In this document: in pieces, positions 1 to 7,462 of the stretch
How positions within the stretch are numbered: position 1 is the first letter of the stretch
How the letters are laid out: every line of letters starts with the position of its first letter
From: Lutispora saccharofermentans
GTDB taxonomy: Bacteria; Bacillota; Clostridia; Lutisporales; Lutisporaceae
NCBI RefSeq assembly: GCF_024363565.1
Contig: NZ_JAJEKE010000016.1
Coordinates: 1-64,000, forward strand
DNA length: 64,000 nt
Direction of reading: 5' to 3'
Position numbers and translations under genes: made by a program
The notes under the pieces: model-generated
What the model saw: only the letters and a program-made list of their open reading frames with translations
Database searches by the model: none
Told to the model about the DNA's origin: nothing

Positions 1-80
1 CTCCCGAAATGTATTATGACAGTTCACCAGATGCTACCCATATGGAATTGTGGATGCCCGTGTCGGAGACATCCTCCTAA
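1..80 (+). CDS. C-terminal end of a GyrI-like effector-binding-domain protein (cut by window edge)
   Basis: The frame starting at base 3 is open from the window edge to a TAA at 78-80 and gives about 25 residues. The tail PEMYYDSSPDATHMELWMPV fits the usual end of GyrI-like/AraC effector-binding domains, where an acidic stretch precedes a strand of the form E-hydrophobic-aromatic-hydrophobic-P-V. Those domains bind small cationic or hydrophobic ligands, alone or fused to a MerR/AraC DNA-binding domain. Only the last strand is visible, so whether a DNA-binding domain was present cannot be told. Confidence 0.5.
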   Translation, partial: PEMYYDSSPDATHMELWMPVSETSS

Positions 81-126
81 CGATTTGTCTGTGACTGAGA
101 ATACTCAAAACAGTGATATTTCCCGC

Positions 127-225
127 TTATATTTCGGTAATTTGAATGGTTTTGAAATATATACTCATGTGTTAGAAGATATAAAGGCAAAAGAAGTGGA
201 ATGCTTAAATAGCATATTCAATTAA
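127..225 (+). pseudogene. remnant of a tyrosine recombinase (phage/ICE integrase) C-terminus
   Basis: The frame ending at the TAA at 223-225 encodes FGNLNGFEIYTHVLEDIKAK followed by EVECLNSIFN. This resembles the C-terminal box of tyrosine integrases, where the catalytic tyrosine sits in an I-Y-T-H-V motif followed by a helix of the type LEDxKxKxxxxLN. The Tyr codon is at 160-162. Upstream the same frame shows no recognisable integrase core, so this is a fragment. It lies about 200 bp from a tRNA array, a common target of such integrases. The match rests on a short motif. Confidence 0.4.
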
Positions 226-299
226 ATATCGTCAAAGTAAAGACATTCTCCACGCTGGTTTTGAAGACCAGAGGAATGGCATATTCAATTAAATATCGT
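212..299. repeat. 21-bp direct repeat pair (212-232 and 279-299)
   Basis: The sequence GCATATTCAATTAAATATCG followed by T occurs at 212-232 and again, unchanged, at 279-299, a 67-bp period. The first copy covers the last codons and stop of the integrase remnant and the second repeats that tail. There are only two copies and the unit is internally AT-rich, so this is not a CRISPR array. It looks like a local duplication or the scar of an excised or decayed element. Confidence 0.6.
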
Positions 300-307
300 T
301 AAACAAA

Positions 308-332
308 AACCCTATCTTGAATCGATAGGGTT
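308..332 (-). terminator. bidirectional terminator closing the tRNA array
   Basis: A 9-bp stem, AACCCTATC paired with GATAGGGTT around a 7-base loop, is followed on the minus strand by TTTTTGTTT. The array is transcribed toward low coordinates, so this is its natural 3' terminator. On the plus strand it is followed by AATTTTAT and could also stop the small remnants upstream. Confidence 0.75.
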
Positions 333-429
333 AATTTTATGTATTAATATTTCACAAGGGTTAAAAATTGGCTAAATTATTTTTCGCCATAAAAAATAAT
401 TTATACAAACACAGCATTTTCAAGGGTTA

Positions 430-506
430 TGGTGCGCCCAGAGGGACTCGAACCCCCGGCCAACTGATTCGAAGTCAGCGACTCTATCCAACTGAGCTAT
501 GGGCGC
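430..506 (-). tRNA. tRNA-Arg (anticodon TCG)
   Basis: A 77-base cloverleaf with encoded CCA. The acceptor GCGCCCA pairs with TGGGCGC. The anticodon loop CTTCGAA gives anticodon TCG, which reads CGA and CGG, and the T loop is TTCGAGT. It is the last gene of the array, just before the terminator at 308-332. Confidence 0.93.
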
Positions 507-551
507 ATTTTTATGCTTCACTAGAAGCCTTTTTACAAAAACAAAAATAAA

Positions 552-626
552 TGGAGCGGGTGACGAGATTCGAACTCGCGACTTTCACCTTGGCAAGGTG
601 ACACTCTACCACTGAGTTACACCCGC
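552..626 (-). tRNA. tRNA-Gly (anticodon GCC)
   Basis: A 75-base cloverleaf with encoded CCA. The acceptor is GCGGGTG/CACCCGC with discriminator T. The anticodon loop TTGCCAA gives GCC, which reads GGC and GGU. The T loop is the usual TTCGAAT, unlike the other glycine tRNA of this array. Confidence 0.93.
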
Positions 627-650
627 ATACTCCATTAAAAGCTAAGTATT

Positions 651-770
651 TGGTGCGGGATAAGGGACTTGCTCCGCTCGCTTTGGCTCGCTATCACGCC
701 GGGTCGGAAAAATGCTTCCAAGGGCCGCATTTTCTTGTTCCTCCCGTTCAAGTCCTATCTACTTATCCGC
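651..770. repeat. tRNA-Leu-derived inverted-repeat element
   Basis: Bases 651-670 are an exact copy of the last 20 bases of the neighbouring tRNA-Leu gene (811-830), including the CCA complement. At the right end, 746-770 read on the opposite strand as an imperfect copy of the same tRNA end: GTTCAAGTCC, then a 7-base insertion, then TTATCCGC. The two ends form an inverted repeat around a GC-richer core at about 671-745 that contains CGCTCGC/GGCTCGC tandem motifs. No cloverleaf can be folded, so it is not a functional tRNA. It may be an integration scar or a small palindromic element. Confidence 0.6.
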
Positions 771-810
771 TTATACAAAAAATTTCTTTTACTCATTCTT
801 TGTTTTTAGT

Positions 811-894
811 TGGTGCGGGATAAGGGACTTGAACCCCCACGTCGTTGACACTAGATCCTAAGTCTAGCGCGTCTGCCAATTCCGCCAATCCCGC
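811..894 (-). tRNA. tRNA-Leu (anticodon TAG)
   Basis: An 84-base type II tRNA with a long variable arm and encoded CCA. The acceptor is GCGGGAT/ATCCCGC. The anticodon loop CTTAGGA gives TAG, which reads CUN codons. Its 3' end is duplicated in the element at 651-770. Confidence 0.93.
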
Positions 895-956
895 ATGTTC
901 AGTTTTCTGTGATCATTTCCTGGTCGCTATATTTATACAGCCAACAGTCATAAATT

Positions 957-1032
957 TGGCTGGGGTGGCTGGATTCGAACCAACGGAATGCCAGAGTCAA
1001 AGTCTGGTGCCTTACCCCTTGGCTACACCCCA
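957..1032 (-). tRNA. tRNA-Gln (anticodon TTG)
   Basis: A 76-base cloverleaf with encoded CCA. The acceptor TGGGGTG starts with the T1-A72 pair common in glutamine tRNAs and the discriminator is G. The anticodon loop CTTTGAC gives TTG. Confidence 0.93.
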
Positions 1033-1043
1033 GGATGTCATTT

Positions 1044-1121
<78 letters not shown>

Positions 1122-1131
1122 ATAATATAAA

Positions 1132-1208
1132 TGGTGCGCCTGAAGGGAGTCGAACCCCTGGCACACGGATTAGAAGTCCGTTGCTCTATCCAACTGAGCT
1201 ACAGGCGC
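1132..1208 (-). tRNA. tRNA-Arg (anticodon TCT)
   Basis: A 77-base cloverleaf with encoded CCA. The acceptor is GCGCCTG/CAGGCGC. The anticodon loop CTTCTAA gives TCT, which reads AGA and AGG. With the TCG tRNA it gives the array two arginine isoacceptors. Confidence 0.93.
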
Positions 1209-1212
1209 AATT

Positions 1213-1286
1213 TGGAGCGGGTGAAGGGAATCGGACCCTCGCGATCAGCTTGGAAGGCTGACGTTCTACCATTGAACTACACCCGC
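1213..1286 (-). tRNA. tRNA-Gly (anticodon TCC), with C at T-loop position 55
   Basis: A 74-base cloverleaf with encoded CCA and acceptor GCGGGTG/CACCCGC. The anticodon loop CTTCCAA gives TCC, which reads GGA and GGG. The T loop reads TCCGATT instead of TTCGATT, so the universally conserved U55 (pseudouridine) is C. The D loop still has its GG. It is first in the array, about 110 bases downstream of the promoter at 1397-1425. Confidence 0.9.
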
Positions 1287-1396
1287 ATGTTATTTAATTG
1301 TTACCGACATTTATAGATTATAGCATCTGATTTAGGCTCTGTCAACAACAATTTTTAACTGTTTCCAAAGGGTTGGTTATAGCGGAAACTTATCTA

Positions 1397-1425
1397 AGTA
1401 TAAAAGAAATTCCTTCCACAGTCAA
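1397..1425 (-). promoter_or_regulatory. sigma-A promoter of the tRNA array
   Basis: Minus strand: -35 TTGACT (1420-1425), 17-base spacer, -10 TATACT (1397-1402). It lies between rdgB and the first tRNA and points into the array. Confidence 0.75.
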
Positions 1426-1503
1426 TATTTAAATTCACCCTATCATGTGATTTTCTTTACTCTATCTTTTAGTTTCTGCGTTGTTGTTCAATTTATGCGA
1501 TAT

Positions 1504-2112
1504 TTATGCCTTCTTTTGAATCAAAATGTTCTTTAATCCTTCCAATGCATTTGCTCTATGGCTTATTTTGTTCTTTTCCGTTGAAGTCAATTCAGCCATA
1601 GTTTTGTCCAATCCTGAGATTATGAAAAGCGGATCGTATCCGAATCCATTTTCTCCTTTTCCCTCGAAGCCTATACTTCCATTTATATAGCCTTCTGTCA
1701 CTATTTCCTCTTCATCTGACAAAACAAGAGCTATAGAGCTCACAAATCGGGCTTGTCTCTCATTTTGGGGGATGCTTCTCATATTCTCCAGAAGCTTCTT
1801 GTTATTGGCCGCGTCTTTTTTGCCGCCTTCCACACCTGCGTATCTCGCAGAGTAAACTCCCGGTTCACCCTTTAGGGCAAATACCTCAAGGCCGGAGTCA
1901 TCTGCAATGCTCGGTCTGCCCGTTAGCTTCCATATGGCTCTGGCCTTTATCAAAGCATTTTCCTTAAAGGTGCTCCCATTTTCCTCTATGTCTATATTTA
2001 TACCTACCTGATCCAAGGAAAGCACCTCATAGCCCACATCCTTCAATATAGCCCTTATTTCTTCCAGTTTGTGCTGATTATTTGTTGCTGCTATTACTTC
2101 CATTACCTTCAT
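1504..2112 (-). CDS. rdgB: XTP/dITP diphosphatase (RdgB/HAM1 family)
   Basis: This 202-residue protein hydrolyses non-canonical purine nucleoside triphosphates (dITP, XTP) to monophosphates, keeping deaminated bases out of DNA and RNA. Family motifs are present: [11 protein letters not shown] at 9-19 (nucleotide binding), ADDSGLEV at 70-77 (catalytic acidic residues), [11 protein letters not shown] at 153-163 and SHRANAL at 184-190. Length is normal. The start overlaps the end of rph by 35 bases; Met4 at 2103 is an alternative. The rph-rdgB pair is conserved in Bacillota, and the overlap suggests translational coupling. Confidence 0.95.
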   Translation of the reverse strand: MKVMEVIAATNNQHKLEEIRAILKDVGYEVLSLDQVGINIDIEENGSTFKENALIKARAIWKLTGRPSIADDSGLEVFALKGEPGVYSARYAGVEGGKKDAANNKKLLENMRSIPQNERQARFVSSIALVLSDEEEIVTEGYINGSIGFEGKGENGFGYDPLFIISGLDKTMAELTSTEKNKISHRANALEGLKNILIQKKA

Positions 2113-2848
2113 CTCCTATTATGCCAGACAGTTCTCCAAGGCTTTCCTTCTGTATCCTTATCAATTCTTTTATGCCTTGTTCCCCCAGTCTTAGCATTTG
2201 ATCCATTTCTTCTTTTGTAAAGGGCTTTTCCTCACCTGTGCCCTGTATCTCAACCAGATGACCTTTCTCCGTCATTATTATGTTCATATCCACCTGACAT
2301 GTAGAATCTTCCGCATAGTTTAGATCCAGCAGGATATTGCTTTCCTTTATTCCTACACTGACTGCGGCTACAAAGCTATCCAAGGGTATCCTTGATATTT
2401 TCCCCTGAGCTTTAAGCTTATTCAAAGCATCTACCAACGCCACAAAAGCCCCTGTTATAGAAGCCGTCCTGGTGCCTCCGTCTGCTTGTATAACATCGCA
2501 GTCTATAAAAATGGTAATCTCCCCTAATGCCTCCAGATTTACTACAGATCTCAAAGCTCTGCCTATAAGTCTTTGTATTTCCATAGTCCTTCCGTCTATC
2601 TTGCCCCTGGTTGAATCTCTTGGCTTTCTGACTTCGGTAGAACGGGGAAGCATGCCGTATTCTCCGGTCACCCAACCTCTGCCCTGGCCCTTCATGAAAG
2701 GCGGCACCTTTTCTTCCACACTGGCGGTGCATATCACCTTTGTATCTCCCATCTCAATAAGTACAGAGCCTTCAGCATGCTTCAGGTAATTTCGTGTGAT
2801 CTTAACAGGTCTGAGCTGATTCAGTGCTCTACCATCTATTCTCCCCAT
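2078..2848 (-). CDS. rph: ribonuclease PH
   Basis: A phosphorolytic 3'-5' exoribonuclease that trims tRNA 3' ends and degrades structured RNA; it acts as a hexamer. The family start [15 protein letters not shown], the segment [14 protein letters not shown] and the phosphate-site region [17 protein letters not shown] are all present. The frame opens earlier (ATG at 2869), but the ATG at 2848 has a purine-rich site (GAAAGGATGAAGG) ahead of it and matches the usual N-terminus, so I chose it (256 residues). The C-terminal tail is rich in Gly, Ser and Asn and overlaps rdgB. Confidence 0.95.
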   Translation of the reverse strand: MGRIDGRALNQLRPVKITRNYLKHAEGSVLIEMGDTKVICTASVEEKVPPFMKGQGRGWVTGEYGMLPRSTEVRKPRDSTRGKIDGRTMEIQRLIGRALRSVVNLEALGEITIFIDCDVIQADGGTRTASITGAFVALVDALNKLKAQGKISRIPLDSFVAAVSVGIKESNILLDLNYAEDSTCQVDMNIIMTEKGHLVEIQGTGEEKPFTKEEMDQMLRLGEQGIKELIRIQKESLGELSGIIGDEGNGSNSSNK

Positions 2849-2894
2849 TTCCTTCATCCTTTCAAACATCTTTTGATTATTGCTTCAAATAAAA

Positions 2895-2917
2895 CCCACT
2901 TGAGTTAACCCAAGTGG
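2895..2917 (-). terminator. intrinsic terminator after gerM
   Basis: The minus strand reads CCACTTG, GGTTAAC, CAAGTGG, then GTTTTATTT: a 7-bp stem plus T-rich tail. It sits between gerM and rph, so rph-rdgB may be partly uncoupled from gerM or expressed by read-through. Confidence 0.65.
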
Positions 2918-2927
2918 ATATCGATTG

Positions 2928-3983
2928 CTATTCATAAAAGTTCACAAACACAGGTACGTCCAGATATTCATTTGAACCGATGCTTTCTGTATTTTCTACG
3001 GTTTGACCGTTCACAAACAGCCTGACTTTTTTTATAGCCGGGAATTCCCTTAGTGTGAGTGTTACAGCTTTTACTATTGCTCTTTCTTCTGCTAAGGCCG
3101 ATACATTGAGTATTTCCTCAGAAAAGTTTACATAAGCAACCTCATCATTTACTTCTACTCCAAGAAGCTTAGTCCCTTCGGGGAAGGGATTCTTGAGTCC
3201 GGTTTTTGGGTCCGGCCCTTCGAGGAGCACATTCAATGCGGCTTCAGCGCTATTCGTATATCCTGAAACCAGCTTTGTCAAAGGTGCAAAATATGAATAA
3301 CGCCCGGTGCCCTTCTTTTGATAGTATACCATAACCTTGGATAATTTATCACCTAATTTTTCTGGCTTTATCAAATTGATTTCCGAACGCTTTAGGTCTT
3401 CTCCGATTTTTGTCCCGAAGGGCATTTCATCGATTTGCTTCCCGTCAATCCTTATCTGCACCGATTTAATATTGGAGAACTCAGTCAAGGTATATACCAG
3501 AGCCTTTACCCCTATTTCTTCTCCTTCCGCACTGCCGAAGCCTAAAAATTCCTTGGACATATCCAATATGGCCAAGCCATCGTCTTTTATTACTGCACCA
3601 TTGATTTTGGTGCCCTGGGGCAGCGTCGGAGACAGGCCTATAGGCTTTATATCCTCAGCCAGCTCCTGGCTGTATATGATGCCCTTTATTGCAGCCTTCG
3701 CCAATCCCATATCGCCCTTTGGTATGTATCTCATGACAGGTACTAAAAGATTTTCAGCATCTTTATAATATAAAACGGTGGCTCTTGTATTTTCCGGCTG
3801 TTCCGACGATACCTCGCTCAAATCGTCTGTTTCTTTAATCTCGTCTTCTGGCGGCTTTATATCTATTGCTGTTTTCTTGTTGAAAAATTCCCTCAGAGAG
3901 GCCAATGGATTGCTGCAGCCTGTCAAAGCGATGCATAATAAAACAACCAATATAATATAAAGTTTTCTTCTCAATCTTTTCAC
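2928..3983 (-). CDS. gerM: GerM-type lipoprotein with two GerMN domains
   Basis: The 351-residue protein begins with a lipoprotein signal (MKRLRRK, hydrophobic run, LTGC with Cys23 as lipidation site), then an acidic linker and two GerMN domains at about residues 90-195 and 225-340. Each has the pattern of a pro-x-gly turn followed by a LAILDMSKEFL or VAYVNFSEEIL strand. In Bacillus subtilis GerM is needed for sporulation and germination, and gerM lies directly upstream of rph as it does here. Its exact molecular role is unsettled. Confidence 0.88.
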   Translation of the reverse strand: MKRLRRKLYIILVVLLCIALTGCSNPLASLREFFNKKTAIDIKPPEDEIKETDDLSEVSSEQPENTRATVLYYKDAENLLVPVMRYIPKGDMGLAKAAIKGIIYSQELAEDIKPIGLSPTLPQGTKINGAVIKDDGLAILDMSKEFLGFGSAEGEEIGVKALVYTLTEFSNIKSVQIRIDGKQIDEMPFGTKIGEDLKRSEINLIKPEKLGDKLSKVMVYYQKKGTGRYSYFAPLTKLVSGYTNSAEAALNVLLEGPDPKTGLKNPFPEGTKLLGVEVNDEVAYVNFSEEILNVSALAEERAIVKAVTLTLREFPAIKKVRLFVNGQTVENTESIGSNEYLDVPVFVNFYE

Positions 3984-4044
3984 CCCCTAAAAGTTCTATA
4001 TTATATATATTAGGGGGCTACATGGTATATTCATTTATTTGAGC

Positions 4045-4533
4045 CTAATCAAAATATAGTATTTCGCCTTTTATAGAAGTATCGACATAAAGAATGCCCA
4101 GTGAAAACTTTGGCTGAAATCTCCTGTCTGTAGGGGATCCCGGGTTGAAGAGCAATACGCGCTCCATAATTTCATTATAAGGCACATGGCTATGCCCAAA
4201 TACTATGCAGTCCACATCATCCTTTAAAAATTCCGCATAAGCATTCAAACAGGTTTTGTTATGGCCATAGCCGTGAGTAAGTCCTATTTTTTTATTTCCC
4301 ACTTCTACTATTCTCCTATCGCCATATTTCTCGTATATACCGAAGCTGTCGTTATTTCCTGCTACTGCATATACGGGAGCTATGGTTTCCAAGTCTGTGA
4401 CAACATCCTCGGACAGCAAATCGCCTGCATGCAAGATGAGGTCCACGCCGCGAAAGGCTTCAAACACGAAAGCAGGCAGTGCTTTTGCCCTTCTTGGTAT
4501 ATGGGTATCAGAAATCACACCTATTTTTATCAT
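4045..4533 (-). CDS. YfcE/YsnB-type metallophosphodiesterase
   Basis: A 162-residue calcineurin-like phosphoesterase of the compact single-domain MJ0936/YfcE type. The metal ligands are visible: SDTH at 8-11, GD at 37-38, GNND at 59-62, His87 and GHSH at 113-116, followed by NPGS at 130-133. These enzymes hydrolyse phosphodiesters with Mn2+ or Ni2+; natural substrates are mostly unknown. In Bacillus the homologue ysnB follows rph-rdgB, whereas here it lies upstream of gerM, so the cluster is kept but reordered. Confidence 0.9.
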   Translation of the reverse strand: MIKIGVISDTHIPRRAKALPAFVFEAFRGVDLILHAGDLLSEDVVTDLETIAPVYAVAGNNDSFGIYEKYGDRRIVEVGNKKIGLTHGYGHNKTCLNAYAEFLKDDVDCIVFGHSHVPYNEIMERVLLFNPGSPTDRRFQPKFSLGILYVDTSIKGEILYFD

Positions 4534-4628
4534 AAGACCCCCTGTATTTTTATTACTAATTTTTATCCTATGACTGACTCCAATAGCATATTGGCTGTAT
4601 CAATATCCGGCTAATTCCTCATTATTCA

Positions 4629-5204
4629 TCAGGCTTCTTTTATACCGGATATGAAGTACAGCTCTTCATTGTCAATGACAAGCTCCGCTTTAAAATACCG
4701 GGACATTATGCCGGCAGTTATTTCCCCTGAAGGCAGAATATCATTTTTTATTTGAGCATTTCTTTGATGGATTTCATTTATTTTTTCCTTGCATTTCGAA
4801 TGGGCTATGATTATTTTTCCCCCTGCATTCATCAAGCCGTACAAGTGCTTGAACAGGGAGTCCTTATCAAAAAAATGAGGATAAACGGAAAAAAGAAATA
4901 TATAGTCAAAGCCGTCTCCCTTATAATCCATTATATCCGAAACAATAAACTCTACCCTGTCATCATCATATTTATTTTTGGCCTCTTCTATCATTTTATC
5001 CGAAATATCCAGCGCAGTTATCTTTGATGGGGCAAGCTCCAGGAGACAGCCTATCAATGCGCCTGTCCCCGTGCCTACATCAAGAATTTTTGCTCCTTTT
5101 TTCACAGCCGACAGTTCCATGATCCTTCTCAATTTACTGCCGTCATGAGTGCATATTTTGTCCCATTTCAAAGCCATGCCGTCAAAAAATTCCTTTACAT
5201 TCAT
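4629..5204 (-). CDS. class I SAM-dependent methyltransferase
   Basis: A 191-residue Rossmann-fold methyltransferase. Motif I DVGTGTGAL lies at 42-50, the acidic end of strand 2 is in ITALDISDKMIEEA, and motif II/III surrounds FIVSDIMDY and DYIFLFSVYPHF. The substrate cannot be inferred. It lies 16 bases downstream of the zinc-binding lipoprotein gene and 95 bases upstream of the phosphodiesterase gene, so it probably shares a transcript with the former. Confidence 0.85.
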   Translation of the reverse strand: MNVKEFFDGMALKWDKICTHDGSKLRRIMELSAVKKGAKILDVGTGTGALIGCLLELAPSKITALDISDKMIEEAKNKYDDDRVEFIVSDIMDYKGDGFDYIFLFSVYPHFFDKDSLFKHLYGLMNAGGKIIIAHSKCKEKINEIHQRNAQIKNDILPSGEITAGIMSRYFKAELVIDNEELYFISGIKEA

Positions 5205-5220
5205 TTATATCATCTTTCCT

Positions 5221-6168
5221 TTACTTATTTCCGCCTAAAGCTTTTTCAAGATTCTTCAGATTATCATACATGATGGATACATAATCCATGCCCGACTTTT
5301 CTTCTTCCTCCGTCAAGCCGTGGGCCGCATTTAAAGTCAGCACCTCGCCTTTGATCTCTCTGGCTATGGTCTCAGAATATTTGGGGCTGACAAACTTCTC
5401 AACAAAAACATATTTGATATCTTTATCCCTGCAGAGCTTAACTATTTCGGCCAGCTTTGCCGGACTCGGCTCCTGCTGAGGTGAAATTCCCCTTATGGGG
5501 ACTTGACTCAAGCCATATTCTTTGGCAAAGTATCCGAAGGCCTCGTGGGAAGTCACAATAGTATTTTCCTTAAAGCCTTTGGCGGCTTCTCTGATATCGC
5601 TATCCAGCTTATCAAGCTTTTTTGAAAGCTTATCATAGTTTTCTTTATAAAAGGCTTCGTTTTTGCCGTCTTTCTCTATCAGGGCATCCAATACATTGGC
5701 CGCTTCCTTCTTCAGATTTACGGGGCTTACCCATACATGAGGATCATTATCATTTTCATCATGTCCATGGGCTTCACCATCCTCTTCATCTTCCCCTCTT
5801 ATCAGTTCTATGCCTTTGCTTGCTTCAACAACCTTTGTCTTTTTCAAATCCAGATTTTTGATCACTCGGTCAGCCCAACGCTCCATGCCCGCTCCGTTAT
5901 ATATAAAGATATCGCTTTCCTGGAGCTGGGCCATGATCTTCAGGGTTGGTTCCCAGTCGTGAGGTTCCACTCCGGCAGGTATCATGTTCATGATCTCCGC
6001 CTTGTCCTGAGCTATTTCTTTGGCTATGAAATGCATAGGATAAAAGCTTGTAAATATCTTTAACTTCTCTGTGCCGCTGTTTTCTGCGGCGTTGGAAGCA
6101 TCTCTGCAAGCTGCTGCTGAGAACGTCAATGCTAAAATCAAGGATACGAATAAAATGGTTTTTCTCAT
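5221..6168 (-). CDS. znuA: zinc ABC transporter substrate-binding lipoprotein (ZnuA/AdcA family)
   Basis: A 315-residue cluster A-I metal-binding protein. It has a lipoprotein signal with Cys21 (SAAAC). Candidate metal ligands are His in GVEPHDWEPT, His in VTSHEAFGYFA and a late Asp. A His/Asp/Glu-rich loop, EAHGHDENDNDPH, is typical of zinc rather than manganese binding members. No ABC ATPase or permease gene is adjacent, so it must pair with a transporter encoded elsewhere. A Fur-family-type palindrome overlaps the promoter (6184-6198), consistent with zinc-dependent repression. Confidence 0.9.
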   Translation of the reverse strand: MRKTILFVSLILALTFSAAACRDASNAAENSGTEKLKIFTSFYPMHFIAKEIAQDKAEIMNMIPAGVEPHDWEPTLKIMAQLQESDIFIYNGAGMERWADRVIKNLDLKKTKVVEASKGIELIRGEDEEDGEAHGHDENDNDPHVWVSPVNLKKEAANVLDALIEKDGKNEAFYKENYDKLSKKLDKLDSDIREAAKGFKENTIVTSHEAFGYFAKEYGLSQVPIRGISPQQEPSPAKLAEIVKLCRDKDIKYVFVEKFVSPKYSETIAREIKGEVLTLNAAHGLTEEEEKSGMDYVSIMYDNLKNLEKALGGNK

Positions 6169-6183
6169 ACTATACCTCCTATT

Positions 6184-6233
6184 TGCAAATTATTTGCATT
6201 TACATTGTATAGTATTTCCTCTTTCCTGTAAAT
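6184..6233 (-). promoter_or_regulatory. znuA promoter with 7-1-7 Fur/Zur-type palindrome
   Basis: Minus strand: -35 TTTACA (6228-6233), 18-base spacer, -10 TACAAT (6204-6209). Just downstream, around the expected start site, lies a perfect 15-bp inverted repeat TGCAAATAATTTGCA (6184-6198). The 7-1-7 geometry is that of Fur, PerR and Zur boxes. Sequence and target gene suggest Zur, but the half-site differs from the Bacillus Zur consensus. Confidence 0.65.
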
Positions 6234-6246
6234 ATATAGCGTGAGA

Positions 6247-7425
6247 TTACTTATTATTATTTAAAAAACCGTATGCCAATGCAGCTTGCAGTGCGGCACC
6301 TACAGGCAAACAATCCTCATCGATATCAAACAGGCTGTTGTGAGCAGGATGGATTATTCCCTTATCTTTGTTTCCGCAGCCGAGAAAGTAGAAAACAGAA
6401 GGCCTTGACATAGAGAAGTAAGCGAAGCTTTCTACGCCGAGGCTTGGGTTGACAATGTCGGCAATATTGCTGCCTCCTATCAGCCCTGAAGCCGTTTCGC
6501 GGACGAATTCAAGCATGGAGTCGTCATTATAAAGGCATGGATAGCCATCTATCATGCTGATCTCAGCAATTCCCCTCATAGAGGATGAAACCCCTTCCAC
6601 AACCTCTTTGAACCTGACCTTCAGCCGTTCTCTGTGCTCCTTGCTCAAGGTTCTCATAGTCCCTTTGATCTCCACTTCATCGGGTATGATATTCTCTGCA
6701 GTGCCTCCATGTATAGACCCGACTGTCAGCGCCGCCGGTTCAGTAGGAGAAGTTTCACGGCTTATCAATGTCTGCAGCGCATTTATAACATTGCAACTTA
6801 TGGTGACCGGGTCTATTCCCATATCCGGATGGGCTCCATGGGCGCCCTTCCCCTTTATTTTTACCGCAAAGGGATTGGAGGCAGCATGAACTACACCCGG
6901 TTTCAAACCTATAGTGCCGCTTTTCAGGCTTTCATCCACATGGAGCCCTATCACCGCATCAACATGAGGATTCTCCAGCACCCCTTCTTCTATCATGTAT
7001 CTGGCCCCTCCAACAGTCTCCTCTGCAGGCTCAAACATCAGCACCACATTGCCTTTGAGCTCCTTCTCCATGATCTTTAAGATCATAGCGGCCCCCAAAA
7101 GCACCGTCACATGGGCATCATGCCCGCAGGCATGCATTCTGCCTCCTATTTGTGAGCTGTATGGGCATTCTTTCTTGTCCTGGATAGGCAAGGCGTCCAT
7201 ATCTGCCCTCAATGCTACAATTTTATCTCCCTTTCCCCTTATGACGGCTTTTACTCCTGTCTTAGCAATGCTTTGATATTCTACCCCTATGCTGTCAAGG
7301 AATTTTTTGATCTTTTCAGAGGTTTTATATTCCTCAAAGCCCAGCTCCGGTTCTCTATGAAGGTCCCTCCTCATATTCACCAATAACTCTTTGTGTCCGA
7401 GCGCCTCTTTATAAAAATCCATCAT
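6247..7425 (-). CDS. M20-family metal-dependent amidohydrolase
   Basis: A 392-residue M20D-type hydrolase (IAA-amino acid hydrolase, hippurate hydrolase or N-acetyl-diaminopimelate deacetylase group). Metal-ligand segments are present: RADMDALPI, MHACGHDAHV and FEPAEETVGGA with the catalytic Glu. The dimerisation lid contains GKGAHGAHPDMGID, and there is a late HPAHNSLFDIDE. It cleaves N-acyl or aryl amides of amino acids; the exact substrate is not decidable from sequence. It lies about 80 bases upstream of the znuA start with the znuA promoter between them. Confidence 0.88.
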   Translation of the reverse strand: MMDFYKEALGHKELLVNMRRDLHREPELGFEEYKTSEKIKKFLDSIGVEYQSIAKTGVKAVIRGKGDKIVALRADMDALPIQDKKECPYSSQIGGRMHACGHDAHVTVLLGAAMILKIMEKELKGNVVLMFEPAEETVGGARYMIEEGVLENPHVDAVIGLHVDESLKSGTIGLKPGVVHAASNPFAVKIKGKGAHGAHPDMGIDPVTISCNVINALQTLISRETSPTEPAALTVGSIHGGTAENIIPDEVEIKGTMRTLSKEHRERLKVRFKEVVEGVSSSMRGIAEISMIDGYPCLYNDDSMLEFVRETASGLIGGSNIADIVNPSLGVESFAYFSMSRPSVFYFLGCGNKDKGIIHPAHNSLFDIDEDCLPVGAALQAALAYGFLNNNK

Positions 7426-7462
7426 ATATGTTCCTCATTTCATTTTTTTAATAAATTAACTC

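Noticed and set aside
212..299. Possible CRISPR array from the repeated 21-mer
   Set aside because: There are only two copies, the repeat is AT-rich without dyad features, no cas genes are nearby, and the first copy overlaps the end of the integrase fragment.
651..770. A functional tRNA or tmRNA gene
   Set aside because: Only the 3' end of tRNA-Leu is recognisable. No D arm, anticodon arm or tmRNA tag frame can be built.
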